64,000 nucleotides of DNA from Paramacrobiotus metropolitanus (GCF_019649055.1 NW_026570261.1:1099330-1163329); one strand, 5' to 3'. Positions 1 through 10,442 are shown, counted from the first letter of the stretch. Program-made: numbers and translations. Notes: generated from the sequence alone by a model not told the origin.

Positions 1-40
1 TCTTACCATGGAAGCAGTAACTGCGTTAGTGAGTGATAGC

Positions 41-869
41 AGGGTTGCCATCCCACCAAGGTTTTGGAGGTGGGATGGGATGGGAATGTGAACATGAAGT
101 GATGTGATTGGTGGCACAGACCGATAGATTGTTAATTTACTGATTAATTTCTTACATATTGTTAACAACAAAATTCTGAGCTTTTATGCTAGCTGTTTAC
201 AACAAAATCATTCGAAAAAAATGTAAGATGCAGGTCGAAAACAAAGGACGCAACTAATACACTACAGATACAACAAGTTGACATCTGCCCAAAGTTCCAA
301 ACTAAAAACTGCACGTAACGGAATCTGGTCTCGCAGTTTTGCAGCAGTTCACAAGAAGTAAAAAGCCTTTGACGAATTACGTACGTCAAGTACTGAATCC
401 TATCATAACCTTCCACACTGGTCAGTGGTCACTTCAGCGTCCGAATCTTCGGCCATTTTAGGAGATATTTCTGCAACATCAAAATGCCGCCAAATCACAA
501 TTCCTTAAACGTCTCCAAGTTTTCGGAAATATTTTTGCAATAAAATCAAATCATATAATAATTATGAAACAAGTCACTCAAAGTACACTTGTGTAAGTGA
601 CTTTGCAGCTTTACGTATTTCTTGATTTGGAAACTGCTCTATCCCAGAATTTGTTAGAGATGTATGCTTTGCCGATGCGCTATAGTTTAAGCACCTGGAT
701 TCTGACATTTCATTTTTAAAAAAATATTAATACAAATTCATCCCGTCACATCACCGTACCAATCAAACACCACATTTTGTCATCACTGCCGCAAATTTTC
801 GGCATGATGGGATTATGAGCAGGAAGAGGGCATGATAGTGGAATTGTGTGCCGACGTGATGACAACCCT
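41..869. mobile_element. Non-autonomous DNA element (MITE-like) with inverted ends
   Basis: The segment begins AGGGTTGCCATC and ends GATGACAACCCT, so its ends are inverted copies with one mismatch in 12. AGTGATA occurs just outside both ends (32-38 and 871-877), which is a possible target duplication with an offset of one to two bases. From about 186 onward it is a diverged relative of 57818-58511 and of the mirrored 50969-51664. The shared landmarks are TTTTATGCTAGCTGTTT, GTGAGCAGGAAGA-like and GACGTGATGRCAACCCT. It has no credible coding capacity; the 75-codon minus-strand frame at 189-416 has no recognisable domain. The superfamily cannot be assigned from the ends alone. Confidence 0.6.
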
Positions 870-889
870 AAGTGATAATGGGACAGCGT

Positions 890-2740
890 GAGTGTCAGCG
901 TGCCGGCAGGTCACACTTGGTTCTGTGGTGGTTCATTGGTGGTTCTATGTGGTTCTATAGGTTCACCTGGTTCACGGGGTAGGGTGGTAGTGTGACAGCG
1001 TGCCGGCAAGTGAGTGTGTGCTTGGTTCTGTGTTGGTTCATCGGTGGTTCTATGTGGTTCTACAGGTTCACCTGGTTCACAAGGTAGAGTGGTAGTGTGA
1101 CAGCGTGTCGGCAAGTGAGTGTGTGCTTGGTTCTGTGGTGGTTCATTGGTGGTTCTATGTGGTTCTATAGGTTCGCCTGGTTCACGGGGTAGAGTGGTAG
1201 TGTGACAGCGTGTCGGCAAGTGAGTGTGTTCTTGGTTCTGTGGTGGTTCATTGGTGGTTCTATGTGGTTCTATAGGTTCACCTGGTTCGCGGGGTAGAGT
1301 GGTAGTGTGACAGCGTGTCGGCAAGTGAGTGTGTTCTTGGTTCTGTGGTGGTTCATTGGTGGTTCTATGTGGTTCTATAGGTTCACCTGGTTCGCGGGGT
1401 AGAGTGGTAGTGTGACAGCGTGTCGGCAAGTGAGTGTGTGCTTGGTTCTGTGGTGGTTCATTGGTGGTTCTATGTGGTTCTATAGGTTCACCTGGTTCAC
1501 GGGGTAGAGTGGTAGTGTGACAGCGTGTCGGCAAGTGAGTGTGTGCTTGGTTCTGTGTTGGTTCATTGGTGGTTCTATGTGGTTCTATAGGTTCACCTGG
1601 TTCACGGGGTAGAGTGGTAGTGTGACAGCGTGTCGGCAAGTGAGTGTGTGCTTGGTTCTGTGGTGGTTCATTGGTGGTTCTATGTGGTTCTATAGGTTCA
1701 CCTGGTTCACGGGGTAGAGTGGTAGTGTGACAGCGTGCCGGCAAGTGAGTGTGTTCTTGGTTCTGTGGTGGTTCATTGGTGGTTCTATGTGGTTCTATAG
1801 GTTCACCTGGTTCGCGGGGTAGAGTGGTAGTGTGACAGCGTGTCGGCAAGTGAGTGTGTTCTTGGTTCTGTGGTGGTTCATTGGTGGTTCTATGTGGTTC
1901 TATAGGTTCACCTGGTTCACGGGGTAGAGTGGTAGTGTGACAGCGTGTCGGCAAGTGAGTGTGTGCTTGGTTCTGTGGTGGTTCATTGGTGGTTCTATGT
2001 GGTTCTATAGGTTCACCTGGTTCACGGGGTAGAGTGGTAGTGTGACAGCGTGCCGGCAAGTGAGTGTGTTCTTGGTTCTGTGGTGGTTCATTGGTGGTTC
2101 TATGTGGTTCTATAGGTTCACCTGGTCTGCGGGGTAGAGTGGTAGTGTGACAGCGTGTCGGCAAGTGAGTGTGTTCTTGGTTCTGTGGTGGTTCATTGGT
2201 GGTTCTATGTGGTTCTATAGGTTCACCTGGTTCGCGGGGTAGAGTGGTAGTGTGACAGCGTGTCGGCAAGTGAGTGTGTGCTTGGTTCTGTGGTGGTTCA
2301 TTGGTGGTTCTATGTGGTTCTATAGGTTCACCTGGTTCACGGGGTAGAGTGGTAGTGTGACAGCGTGTCGGCAAGTGAGTGTGTGCTTGGTTCTGTGGTG
2401 GTTCATTGGTGGTTCTATGTGGTTCTATAGGTTCACCTGGTTCACGGGGTAGAGTGGTAGTGTGACAGCGTGCCGGCAAGTGAGTGTGTGCTTGGTTCTG
2501 TGTTGGTTCATCGGTGGTTCTATGTGGTTCTACAGGTTCACCTGGTTCACAAGGTAGAGTGGTAGTGTGACAGCGTGTCGGCAAGTGAGTGTGTTCTTGG
2601 TTCTGTGGTGGTTCATTGGTGGTTCTATGTGGTTCTATAGGTTCACCTGGTTCGCGGGGTAGAGTGGTAGTGTTACAGCGTGCCGGCAAGTGAGTGTGTG
2701 TTTGGTACTGTGGTGGTTCTATAGGTTCAGGACCAGTGAA
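890..2740. repeat. 105-bp minisatellite, about 17 copies
   Basis: Tandem copies start at 996, 1101, 1206, 1311 and so on every 105 bp. A degenerate first copy lies before 996 and a partial last copy follows 2676. Each unit contains CAGCGTGYCGGCAAGTGAG and several TGGTTC sub-repeats. Copies differ at a few fixed sites (GTC/GCC, GTGCTT/GTTCTT, CACGG/CGCGG). The copies at 996 and 2466 share one distinctive variant set (TGTTGG, CATCGG, CTACAGG, CACAAGG). Because 105 is divisible by three, the minus strand stays open over 592 codons (911-2689), encoding a Pro/Thr/His-rich 35-residue repeat. No promoter, signal peptide or domain supports a gene, so I treat it as satellite DNA. Confidence 0.9.
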
Positions 2741-2948
2741 CCACTAGTGTCCTAACTTGGACATTCTCTCAAAATTTTTGACAGCTCGATTCCGTAACGC
2801 AAGTGGTGATGCATTATGCAATTATGAGTAATTTGTTAGAGTCCGGCAGCATAATCAGTACATGCGTTATTTAAAAGGTGTCATTTGATATATGCAGCGA
2901 GAAATGGCAAAGCTGTCGTGACATCGAGTGTCACAGATTTCTATCCCA

Positions 2949-3378
2949 TCAACCGTTTGTCCTGGAGCCACCTTCGGCATCAGAAACTTCCAAAGTTTCC
3001 AACAGTTTTGGACGATATTGTGTGCTATTGCGGCCTCTATAAACATAGACTCGATTATTTGCTACAAATCCACAGTGATTGAAGCGCGGCGTGCAAAGTC
3101 TGCCAATCGCTGTCCAGGTGCCCATTTCCATTGTCAGATCGAGACGGATGCAGGAGCTGGGGATTGGGTTCTCAGCAGTCCAACCTCCCAACACGTTCAA
3201 CTGGTTGTTCAGCGCAACCGTGGCAAACTGGCAACGTTCTTCCGGCAGATCAGGCAGTGCATCCCATAGGCCAGTTTTTGTATCGTAGCGCCTAACCCAT
3301 CGATGGCGACCTAAGCCTGATAGATAAATTATGGTATCCCCAGAACGCACTCCACATACTCCGCTTGCGCATTGTGAT
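2949..3378 (-). CDS. Kinase-kelch gene, 3' kelch-repeat exon
   Basis: Last recognisable exon of a minus-strand gene. Its translation shows kelch motifs: the GLGRHRWVRRYDTKTGLWDALPDLPE blade, a second blade with LNVLGGW, and a third with VYVYRGR followed by KLLETLEV. The exon starts after a TTGTAG acceptor, in phase with a donor near 3969. It is closely paralogous to 20842-21339, down to sequence after the stop codon. It contains only two to three blades, so it is short for a full six-blade propeller; the previous exon may add divergent blades. A role as a substrate-binding or scaffold module attached to the kinase is an inference. Confidence 0.7.
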
Positions 3379-3968
3379 CTACAATTAACCAAGACTAACA
3401 AACAGTCGATTTGCAACGGCTGTATTTAACCGACAGAAGCATTTGGATGAATAAGGTATATGCCGGAAGCATAAGCAAGTCCAGAATAACTTCCGTCGTG
3501 ACTTGCTCGCCCAGCAATTTTTTTTTTACGATACTACGAAAAGTCCGGATCAAAATTTTCACCCGGACGGTTTTGCCGAAGAAAAATGTGTCCTAAACCT
3601 GCCCATAAAAGAAAAAAGCTGAGCGGGCAAAATTAATGGAGCAGATAATTATTTTGTAGTGTATACGTACGTATGCGTGCGATGACGTGATGTAAACGTG
3701 CTTCCATGAAAATGCCTCGTGAATGTTGTGCACGTTGCAAATGGATAGTACAAATCCATGGTGTTGCTACGTAATCTAATTTAGTTGGTTGTGTGCTGCT
3801 TTCTTGACAGGATTTATACAAGATTACATGTATGCCGTTCGTTACATATCAGATTCTTATATGGAGTGACGTTCAGAATTTTCATGCGTTAGCTTTCGCT
3901 CAGTACCATCATTCTGCCGTACAAATGGTTGGGCAATACAATCCGTTTATGGTTGGGCAATGGGGCAC
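3379..3968 (-). other. Intron of the kinase-kelch gene
   Basis: A 590-bp stretch between the kelch exon and the kinase C-lobe exon. The donor side reads ACTGT/GTGCCC and the acceptor TTGTAG/A, which are in matching phase. It contains a short direct repeat (TTGCCCAACCATAAACGG then TTGCCCAACCA) just past the donor. I see no other feature. Confidence 0.5.
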
Positions 3969-4647
3969 ACAGTCCCGTCCGACAGATTCATCGCTTTGAA
4001 GGACAATGCGGAGTCATTCCCATCCCAGAAATAAACTTTTTTGTTGACTGCTACAGGACACCTTATCCAATGTGACGTGGACGGTGGAAGAGGGTAGTAC
4101 CATCGCGAATTTGCATCGTGCACGTAAGTCTCATTTTCTTTTGTGATAAGGTTTTTCGCTTGAATAACTATTAATCCGTCGGTGTAGTCGAGTTCACTCC
4201 AAAAAATCTTCTTCGCCAGCGCAAGAGTTATTGAGCAGTTCCAAATTTTTTTCTCAATGGGATCGACGACTTGCATACGGACGTCGGACCACTGATCTCT
4301 GGCGTGGAATACCATGGCACCTTGCCGCGGAAAACGGGATTTGGCATACTCCAGCCATTTGAACACCTCATCAGAGGACAGTCTCCTGGCGCTATCGGCA
4401 TCCAGGCAACCTTGAATGCAAACTGAGATGGCAGCCGGAGTGTGCGGATTTATCACGGGAATATATCCTTCAATGACTTGAGTAGCATAACGGTGATCGC
4501 TAAAGTCACAAGTGCACTCAACCGCTGTTTCTCCTCTTTGCAACCATTTCTTGGGATCACCTGTAATAAACTCGGACAGAACTAGCAAAATGCATCCGAA
4601 ACTCCACATATCCGTTTTCTTGTCAACCGTATGCGTGGACAAACATG
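3969..4647 (-). CDS. Kinase-kelch gene, kinase C-lobe and linker exon
   Basis: Encodes the end of a protein kinase catalytic domain. The segment DKKTDMWSFGCILL carries the subdomain IX aspartate and WSFG signature. RRLSSDEVFKW, near residue 95 of the segment, is the subdomain XI region with the conserved arginine. The following sequence (IWNCSITLALAKK to KVYFWDGNDSALSF) looks like a diverged beta-propeller blade leading into the kelch exon. The upstream acceptor is probably TTTGAAAG/CATG at about 4647. In the intact gene this exon should directly follow the activation-segment exon that now lies at 9392-9666. The LINE separates them by about 4.7 kb. Confidence 0.7.
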
Positions 4648-5049
4648 CTTTCAAACAAACATGGACAAACATCAGATACAATAATGCGTAAATCAGTCAG
4701 TTAATGTAGCGTAGATCTAACCTTCAAATTAATATAAACCGTGACCATATGTACAGCGAAGTTCTTGTAATGAATTGTAATATGTAACTGCAGACTGTGA
4801 CCGTGGCTCCGCCGCAAAACTTTGTGGCAACGGCGCCCTTTGACCGCGTACAAGGCTATCCAAGGACATTTAATTTGTGGAGGTCCTCCAGGGAATTCTG
4901 ACCTGGCCTTTCTTCAGCTTTTGAGCAGCTAGCATACGGATCTAACTTTTAACACACTCTAAAATCGTATCCTGGTTGACCTAGCTATAGCGAAACAACG
5001 GTGACCTTTTAATTTTTGCCTACTCCATTTGCTTGTGTAAATACTTAAC

Positions 5050-6177
5050 ATGGGTGATGATGATAATGAAGATGAAGATTTGTCTAATTTTACTTTCGTC
5101 GAGCTAACCGATGTGTTACACGGTATCTTGGATGAATTATTCGCTGTATCCAATGGAAACACCAAACTGGGAAAACTCTTGAACAGCCACAAAGACGCCC
5201 TGCTGCAGATTCCATCGCTGCTGAAAAATCACCACATTCGCATCCATGAAGTCGCGTTGAAAGCAGAAACAGAACTGAAGACGGAAAAAGAGAAGCTTGC
5301 GAAACTACTACTCGAGGTCGACCTCCCATCGACACTGGACCAAACCCTTTCCCATGTTCCTCAGCAACCTGAATCTCGTCATGCAAATCGGACCTATGCC
5401 GAAGCGGTTAACACCAAAGCTCCGCCACAGCCTGCAAATAAAAATGTCCTGCTGCTGAAACCGAAGACCATAGCGCCATCCAGCCGCGTCCGGAAATCTG
5501 CAACCGAGATGACGTCATTCTGTCAGACGCTCACCAACGTGCTCCCTGAAGGAATGGATTCTGCCAATATTACCCGCATCCGACCGGCATCCGGTAAGTC
5601 TGTACTTGTTGAGTTCAAAAGTAAAGAAGATGCTGAAAAAGGCGAAACCATGTTTAACCACCATGCCGATAAGCTAGAAATATCTGTTCAGAAACCAAAG
5701 CCGCGTAAGTTCAGGATGATTGTTCGGAGAGTACCACTTAGCATGACAACGGAATCTTTCATTAATGAACTGATCTCGAAAAACCTTTCCGATCACAGCG
5801 AGGTGAAAATTGTAACTACGCTGAAAAGTAGCAAAAAGGAACGCGAAACGTACGCTATTGTTATTGACGTTGATGAGTTTTCAAGAGCCGTTCTGAATGA
5901 GAAAAGGTCGATTAAATTGGGTTGGTTTCTGTGCCCTGTTATGGACCATTTTTATGTACCGCAGTGCCTAAAGTGCTGCGAATATTTCCATGTCGAGCGC
6001 ACCTGTAAGAACAAGCCGGTGTGTGCTTATTGTGCGAAAGATCACATTTCTTCCGAATGTCCTGAAAATGATCAGTTTGATTGCATTTGCATAAACTGTC
6101 AAAAAAATGAAAAATTCTCGCAGCAAAACCACATTCGGCCTTTGCCCATGATTGGTGTGACCTTTACGTTAATCTGA
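5050..6177 (+). CDS. LINE ORF1 (gag-like nucleic-acid-binding protein)
   Basis: A 375-residue protein starting at ATG 5050. The first quarter is acidic and helical. The middle (about residues 165-300) has the spacing of RRM-like or esterase-like ORF1 cores, with two beta-alpha-beta-type stretches. The C-terminus (about 310-365) has clustered Cys/His: CLKCCEYFHVERTC, then CAYCAKDHISSEC, then CICINC, which are CCHC-type knuckles as in many LINE ORF1 proteins. The family role is RNA binding and ribonucleoprotein formation. It ends 43 bp before ORF2. The frame is intact. Confidence 0.85.
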   Translation: MGDDDNEDEDLSNFTFVELTDVLHGILDELFAVSNGNTKLGKLLNSHKDALLQIPSLLKNHHIRIHEVALKAETELKTEKEKLAKLLLEVDLPSTLDQTLSHVPQQPESRHANRTYAEAVNTKAPPQPANKNVLLLKPKTIAPSSRVRKSATEMTSFCQTLTNVLPEGMDSANITRIRPASGKSVLVEFKSKEDAEKGETMFNHHADKLEISVQKPKPRKFRMIVRRVPLSMTTESFINELISKNLSDHSEVKIVTTLKSSKKERETYAIVIDVDEFSRAVLNEKRSIKLGWFLCPVMDHFYVPQCLKCCEYFHVERTCKNKPVCAYCAKDHISSECPENDQFDCICINCQKNEKFSQQNHIRPLPMIGVTFTLI

Positions 6178-6220
6178 AAGATTCGAGAACTTTTTACAAT
6201 TCTTATCGAAAAAACGGAGC

Positions 6221-8080
6221 ATGAACCCGGAACTAGAGAGAGTTCTTAGCGATACTACGAATGTTACTAATTTCCCAAACAACAGTGCATTTTTGAAAAA
6301 AAGTCGTGACCGTAATATAAAGATCCGTTTACGATGTTGTAACGTCAATAGCGTAAAAAATAAAAGAGCCCAGGTAAAATTGTTCTGTCGCGACAGTGAT
6401 GTAACCGTTTTAACCGAGACGTGGGACAAGTCATCTTACCCGGATGCATGGTTCGCTGACCTTCGGTCGTTTAATGTTTTTCGTCAGCCAAGAAAAGATG
6501 GTCATGGTGGTGTAGCAATTGTTGTTCGCAAATCGTTGAATGCTTTTCGTAGAACTGATCTGGAAGATTCTTCTCTTGAAATTGTTTGTGTTGAATCTGT
6601 AACCCTGAATATTTTTATTCTTGGTTTTTATGCTCCACCCTCCACTTGTAAATCTTCCGTTCGCACTTTAATTGAGCATTTACGTAAGCGCTTTTCGCCG
6701 GCAATGTTTGCTAGAACTATCATTATGGGTGACTTCAATCTACCTGATATAGATTGGCATAGCAAAACAGCAGCTATGCCAGTTAGTCGGGAACTGCTAC
6801 GCGCACTTAAAGAATTTAATTTGTCCCAGTTGATTAATTTTCCTACCAGGGAATCAAACTGTCTTGACCTTTGTTTGTTAAGTACTAGCTTCGTTTACGA
6901 GGCAGCCGTACCCATTTGTCCACCTTCTGTCACTAACGATCATATTGGATTTCAGTTTTGCTTAAGTGTAAAGCGTTTTAAGATAAAGATTCGATCGTTG
7001 GCAAAATGGAAAATAAACAGCGGCAACATAGCAGAGTTTACACATGCATTAACAGTACTCGATTGGGCAAAACTTTTTCAACATGCCAATGCCGACCAGC
7101 GTGCATCCATTTTTGAAGAAACGTTCTTGAGTGTTGCTAAAACATTTTTCAAATACGAAACTGTTAAAGTACGTGTTGGTTCACTTGAGTATCCTAAAAG
7201 TCTGAAAAAATTGCTAAGATCGCGCGATCGGGCTTTTAATCGCTACCGTAAATCCCATCGCTTTCAAGCTGAACTTAAAGAAAAGTGGAAGTCCCTGTCT
7301 AAAAAATGTGAAAAAATGACAAAACAATTTGAAAATCGAAAACTGTATGAAGTTGCAACGTCTCATCGTAATAATCCGTCCAAATTTTGGCAATTTCTGA
7401 AATCAACAAATGATCGCTCAGCTATGCCTCCGTTACAGCAACATACTGGTGCTTTAGCGACTAACGACGTCGATAAAGCCAATATGCTGAACAACCAGTA
7501 CTACGAGTCCCAGTCGAAGTGCGATGAACATTGCTTCAGAGCAGATACGGATTTATTGTGTTCAAATAATGACAGATGGGAAATTTCTGAGCAGTTAATT
7601 TTTGAACAATTGGCAACGCTGTCCACCAAAACGTCGAGCGGAAAATTTGAAATTACAAACTATTTACTAAAAATTGCAGCTAAGTCAATAATATTACCGC
7701 TTAAGCTTGTTTTCAACGCGGCTATTAACGAAGGTAAATTTCCTTCTGTGTGGAAGCTTTCCTTTATTACTCCTATCCTGAAATCCTCAGCCGATCGCAA
7801 ACTTCCAGCCAGCTACAGGCCCGTCTCGCTGTTGAATCCTGTCTCTAAGGTCTTTGAACGATGTTTAAGTCATTTGATGCGCGATCATTTGAGTAAAAAT
7901 CGCATTCTTAGAGACCATCAGTTCGCGTACCGAGAAAAAAGGTCAACAGAGTTGCAGTTGTTTATCTTCACAAAAATTATTAACGATTTCATAACAAACG
8001 GTATCGACGTCGACGCAGTGTTTTGGATTGTTCAAAAGCTTTCGATAAAGTTTCACACGCAAGCATACTGTCCGCTTTAA
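6221..8080 (+). CDS. LINE ORF2, endonuclease and first part of reverse transcriptase
   Basis: The N-terminal apurinic/apyrimidinic-type endonuclease shows NVNSVKNKR, LTETW, GHGGVAIVVR, GFYAPP and the catalytic MGDFNLPDIDWH, then NDHIGFQF. From about residue 500 the RT begins (SVWKLSFITPILKS, ASYRPVSLLNPVSKVFE). The frame is lost around 8025 at GTGTTTTGGATTG, where one base is missing from a T run relative to the downstream frame, so the product would stop at 8080 without the RT active site. The remaining RT continues in the next entry. Confidence 0.85.
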   Translation: MNPELERVLSDTTNVTNFPNNSAFLKKSRDRNIKIRLRCCNVNSVKNKRAQVKLFCRDSDVTVLTETWDKSSYPDAWFADLRSFNVFRQPRKDGHGGVAIVVRKSLNAFRRTDLEDSSLEIVCVESVTLNIFILGFYAPPSTCKSSVRTLIEHLRKRFSPAMFARTIIMGDFNLPDIDWHSKTAAMPVSRELLRALKEFNLSQLINFPTRESNCLDLCLLSTSFVYEAAVPICPPSVTNDHIGFQFCLSVKRFKIKIRSLAKWKINSGNIAEFTHALTVLDWAKLFQHANADQRASIFEETFLSVAKTFFKYETVKVRVGSLEYPKSLKKLLRSRDRAFNRYRKSHRFQAELKEKWKSLSKKCEKMTKQFENRKLYEVATSHRNNPSKFWQFLKSTNDRSAMPPLQQHTGALATNDVDKANMLNNQYYESQSKCDEHCFRADTDLLCSNNDRWEISEQLIFEQLATLSTKTSSGKFEITNYLLKIAAKSIILPLKLVFNAAINEGKFPSVWKLSFITPILKSSADRKLPASYRPVSLLNPVSKVFERCLSHLMRDHLSKNRILRDHQFAYREKRSTELQLFIFTKIINDFITNGIDVDAVFWIVQKLSIKFHTQAYCPL

Positions 8081-9192
8081 ATTCTATGAACTTTCCTAGC
8101 CAAATTGTTCATCTGATATCGGATTACCTAAAAGAACGTATGCAACGTGTTACGGTAGATAACGCAATTTCCGATTCAAAGCCCGTTCGCAGTGGTGTAC
8201 CGCAAGGGTCAGTTCTTGGCCCACTTCTGTTTATTTGTATATTAAACTTCATTCTTAAAGCGCTTAAAAACGGCAGTGGTCTTTTTGTCTTTGCTGATGA
8301 TGTAGTAATGTTCCGTCCCTTAGCAAAAAGCAATGATAGTGAACTCCTGCAGGAAGATCTAGTGTGTGTAAAAGACTGGCTTGACGAAAAACAGTTATCT
8401 CTGAACCCGGCAAAATCTGCTCACATCCGCTTTTCGAAAAAAACTTCTGTAAAATCGGCATTTCAGTATCAGCTTAACAGTGTACCAGTTCCTTTCAGTG
8501 AACACGTGAAATATTTGGGTGTTTATGTCGACCGAAAATTAAGCTGGAAAATTAACTGTGAAAATCTGGCGAAGAAATGTAATAAGAGAATCAGTTACCT
8601 AAACCATATTTTCAAATTCAGTGATGGTGGTGCCCGTATAAAGCTTTTCAAATCTCTCGTCCTCCCTATTGTTGATTACTGTTCGTCAGTGGCGTATTGT
8701 TATTTTAAAACATCAAATGACTTGCTTGAACGTTGCCAAAAACGGTTCACAAAATCGGTTCGATTGGGAAGTGATCTCTCTAGCTATTCTGAACGGCTAG
8801 CTGAACTAAACTGGGATAACTTAAGCAAGCGTCGCTTAAAAAAGGCCTTAGAATTTATTTATAAGCTTAAGTTCTGCAAAGTTCCACTTTGTGAGCTAAT
8901 GTTTGTTCCCTTGGAAATTCCCTTTTCTGCGCTTGAGTCTGTTTCAGGTCACACCCGTTCAACTGCCCGTCTCCACGACCATCCATGTCCCGTCAAACCG
9001 GCACCTACAACCATCTGCGGTACTACTGTTTTTTCGCGTTACGGATCACATGTGGACAGTCTAGCATCGATATGGAATGAATTGCGCCTTCCCCCCGAAG
9101 CTTACCTATCACTGACATCCTTTCAAGCTGCACTTCAGGATGTTGACTGGAGCAGTCTAACAGTGGCTAAACGACTGCTGGAGTTTAAATAA
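8023..9192 (+). CDS. LINE ORF2, reverse transcriptase remainder (other frame)
   Basis: Continues RT in another frame: DCSKAFDKVSH (motif A), SGVPQGSVLGPLLF (motif B) and FADDVVMF (motif C, catalytic FADD), followed by thumb sequence YLGVYVDRKLSWK and a C-terminal region typical of CR1/jockey-type elements, without RNase H. It overlaps the previous frame by 58 bp. The listed start is only where this frame opens, not a real initiation site. Either the copy is inactive or one T was lost in sequencing. Confidence 0.85.
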   Translation: MDCSKAFDKVSHASILSALNSMNFPSQIVHLISDYLKERMQRVTVDNAISDSKPVRSGVPQGSVLGPLLFICILNFILKALKNGSGLFVFADDVVMFRPLAKSNDSELLQEDLVCVKDWLDEKQLSLNPAKSAHIRFSKKTSVKSAFQYQLNSVPVPFSEHVKYLGVYVDRKLSWKINCENLAKKCNKRISYLNHIFKFSDGGARIKLFKSLVLPIVDYCSSVAYCYFKTSNDLLERCQKRFTKSVRLGSDLSSYSERLAELNWDNLSKRRLKKALEFIYKLKFCKVPLCELMFVPLEIPFSALESVSGHTRSTARLHDHPCPVKPAPTTICGTTVFSRYGSHVDSLASIWNELRLPPEAYLSLTSFQAALQDVDWSSLTVAKRLLEFK

Positions 9193-9391
9193 CTTTGTTC
9201 CTGTTTTTGCATTAAATTTTTGCTTTCTGTTTTAGATCGCTTCCGAATAAGACAATTTTTGTTCTTCGTTAGTTGTGTACGTACTGCATGTTTAAATAAC
9301 CCTCTTGCCGACCTACTGTCTGTTGCCTCGAGGGGGCTGTTCGCCCCGTTGCAAATGACATTAAAGCATTATTATTTTATTTCCATTTTAG

Positions 9392-9666
9392 CATCTCCGG
9401 TGATATAAAGCGTATAGTGCCGACGCAGTTTTTGACGTTCTCTTGCAAACTCATGCAATCATCTAAATCGGCAATTACCAGTTTATGTCCCTTCTCACAC
9501 CGCCGAAACAACAAATTTTCTGGCTTTAGGTCGCAATGAATAATACCCTGATGGTGCAGATATCGCAGACCGGAAGCAATATGTAGTGCACTTTCCGCAA
9601 TTCTGTGAGGTTCAAGTAAGATTCCTTGGTTTCGCAGTTCTTGCAAAGTCTGATTGAGATTTCCAC
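9392..9666 (-). CDS. Kinase-kelch gene, catalytic-loop exon (truncated by LINE)
   Basis: Follows a TTTTTTGTTTAG acceptor. It carries the catalytic loop HCDLKPENLLF, a divergent metal-binding DLD in place of DFG (LVIADLDDC), and GTIRFISPEML, equivalent to the GTxxYMAPE end of the activation segment. After SPEML the sequence runs into the LINE tail, with no GT donor visible. The LINE therefore seems to sit in or at the edge of coding sequence rather than deep in an intron. The asparagine and HRD-type aspartate are present, so the ancestor was probably catalytic. DLD instead of DFG is unusual. Confidence 0.75.
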
Positions 9667-10101
9667 CTAAACAAAAAACAGCAAGCATTACGAGAAAAGC
9701 TCACTGGACAACTTGAATAAGGTACAACGCATCACCATTTAAGATTGTCGATGACCATGGTATCCCTCACCAAAATAAGCGATTTGCCACCGCTGCGCTC
9801 GGCTTTGTGTGCAAGCGGTGCAGTCAGTCGCAAACCGAAATCCATGAAAACCACAATTAAATCGATTTTCAGTTTGTCTACGAATTTCTCATTTCCTTTG
9901 CTCAGAAAGCTGTACAAAATAACCGAAGTACATTTATACGAAGGTGTGCGATATCGCAGCAGTTACCATGAAAATTATTTCGCAGTTACACCTTTAGAAA
10001 TTTCCACTGTTTATTAGTCGTATTACTCGTCGGCTGTCAAAAAAATTTTTTTGAACACATGAAAAGGCCGTTCGTGCAACTTTGCTTTGGAGTTTACAGA
10101 C
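9667..10101 (-). other. Intron of the kinase-kelch gene
   Basis: Between the donor CTA/GTCTGT after MEFCDGTL and the acceptor TTGTTTAG. It is 435 bp long and I see no gene in it. Part of it reads open in both strands but has no domain. Confidence 0.5.
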
Positions 10102-10442
10102 TAGCGTACCGTCGCAGAATTCCATTACAAAAAATTCCTTCTGTGATTGTCCGCTTGTCGTCATAAGAAGGACAGTCTGGTAATACGGCAGCACATTTTC
10201 GTGCGAAAGGCTCAGCAGTCTTGATAGCTGCTTTTGTCGGTCGGCAAAGTCTTCCTCCTCATTCAGAGTCACGAGTTTTATTGCTACACAGCCGAGTATT
10301 GCTCCTTCACCGTTATCGTCACTTCCTATAGCCTCTGCAAGGTAAACAACCAAACCGGCCTCGACCAATACAGGAGTATGATCGATACCAGATGTTTTGT
10401 TCCTTATCCCGCAACTCGAGTACGGGTTTTTCGTTCTCCATT
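10102..10442 (-). CDS. Kinase-kelch gene, kinase N-lobe exon (frame broken at the P-loop)
   Basis: Encodes the ATP-binding lobe: the glycine-rich loop IGRGRFG, the lysine motif CVAIKLV, an alpha-C region and the hinge FFVMEFCDGTL. The glycine loop is in one frame, and YLAEAIG through the hinge is in another. The break is a one-base shift at GGTTGTTTAC, around 10345. A plausible start ATG lies at 10440-10442 (MENEKPV), but an upstream exon cannot be excluded. The break, together with the LINE insertion, makes a pseudogene likely unless the base is a sequencing error. Confidence 0.65.

Larger units (their letters stand above)
4780..9391 (+). mobile_element. CR1/jockey-like non-LTR retrotransposon (LINE)
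   Basis: A two-ORF LINE: a gag-like ORF1 with zinc knuckles, and an ORF2 with an AP-type endonuclease followed by reverse transcriptase. After about 190 bp of 3' sequence it ends in an A/T-rich tail (GCATTATTATTTTATTT) against kinase coding sequence. The 5' boundary is uncertain; a G/C-richer leader begins near 4780-4800. It lies antisense inside the kinase-kelch gene. There is no RNase H domain after RT. ORF2 is broken once at a T run near 8025. I could not define a target-site duplication. Confidence 0.85.

Noticed and set aside
890-2740. CRISPR-like array
   Set aside because: Units are contiguous 105-bp copies without unique spacers in clearly eukaryotic DNA; it is a minisatellite.
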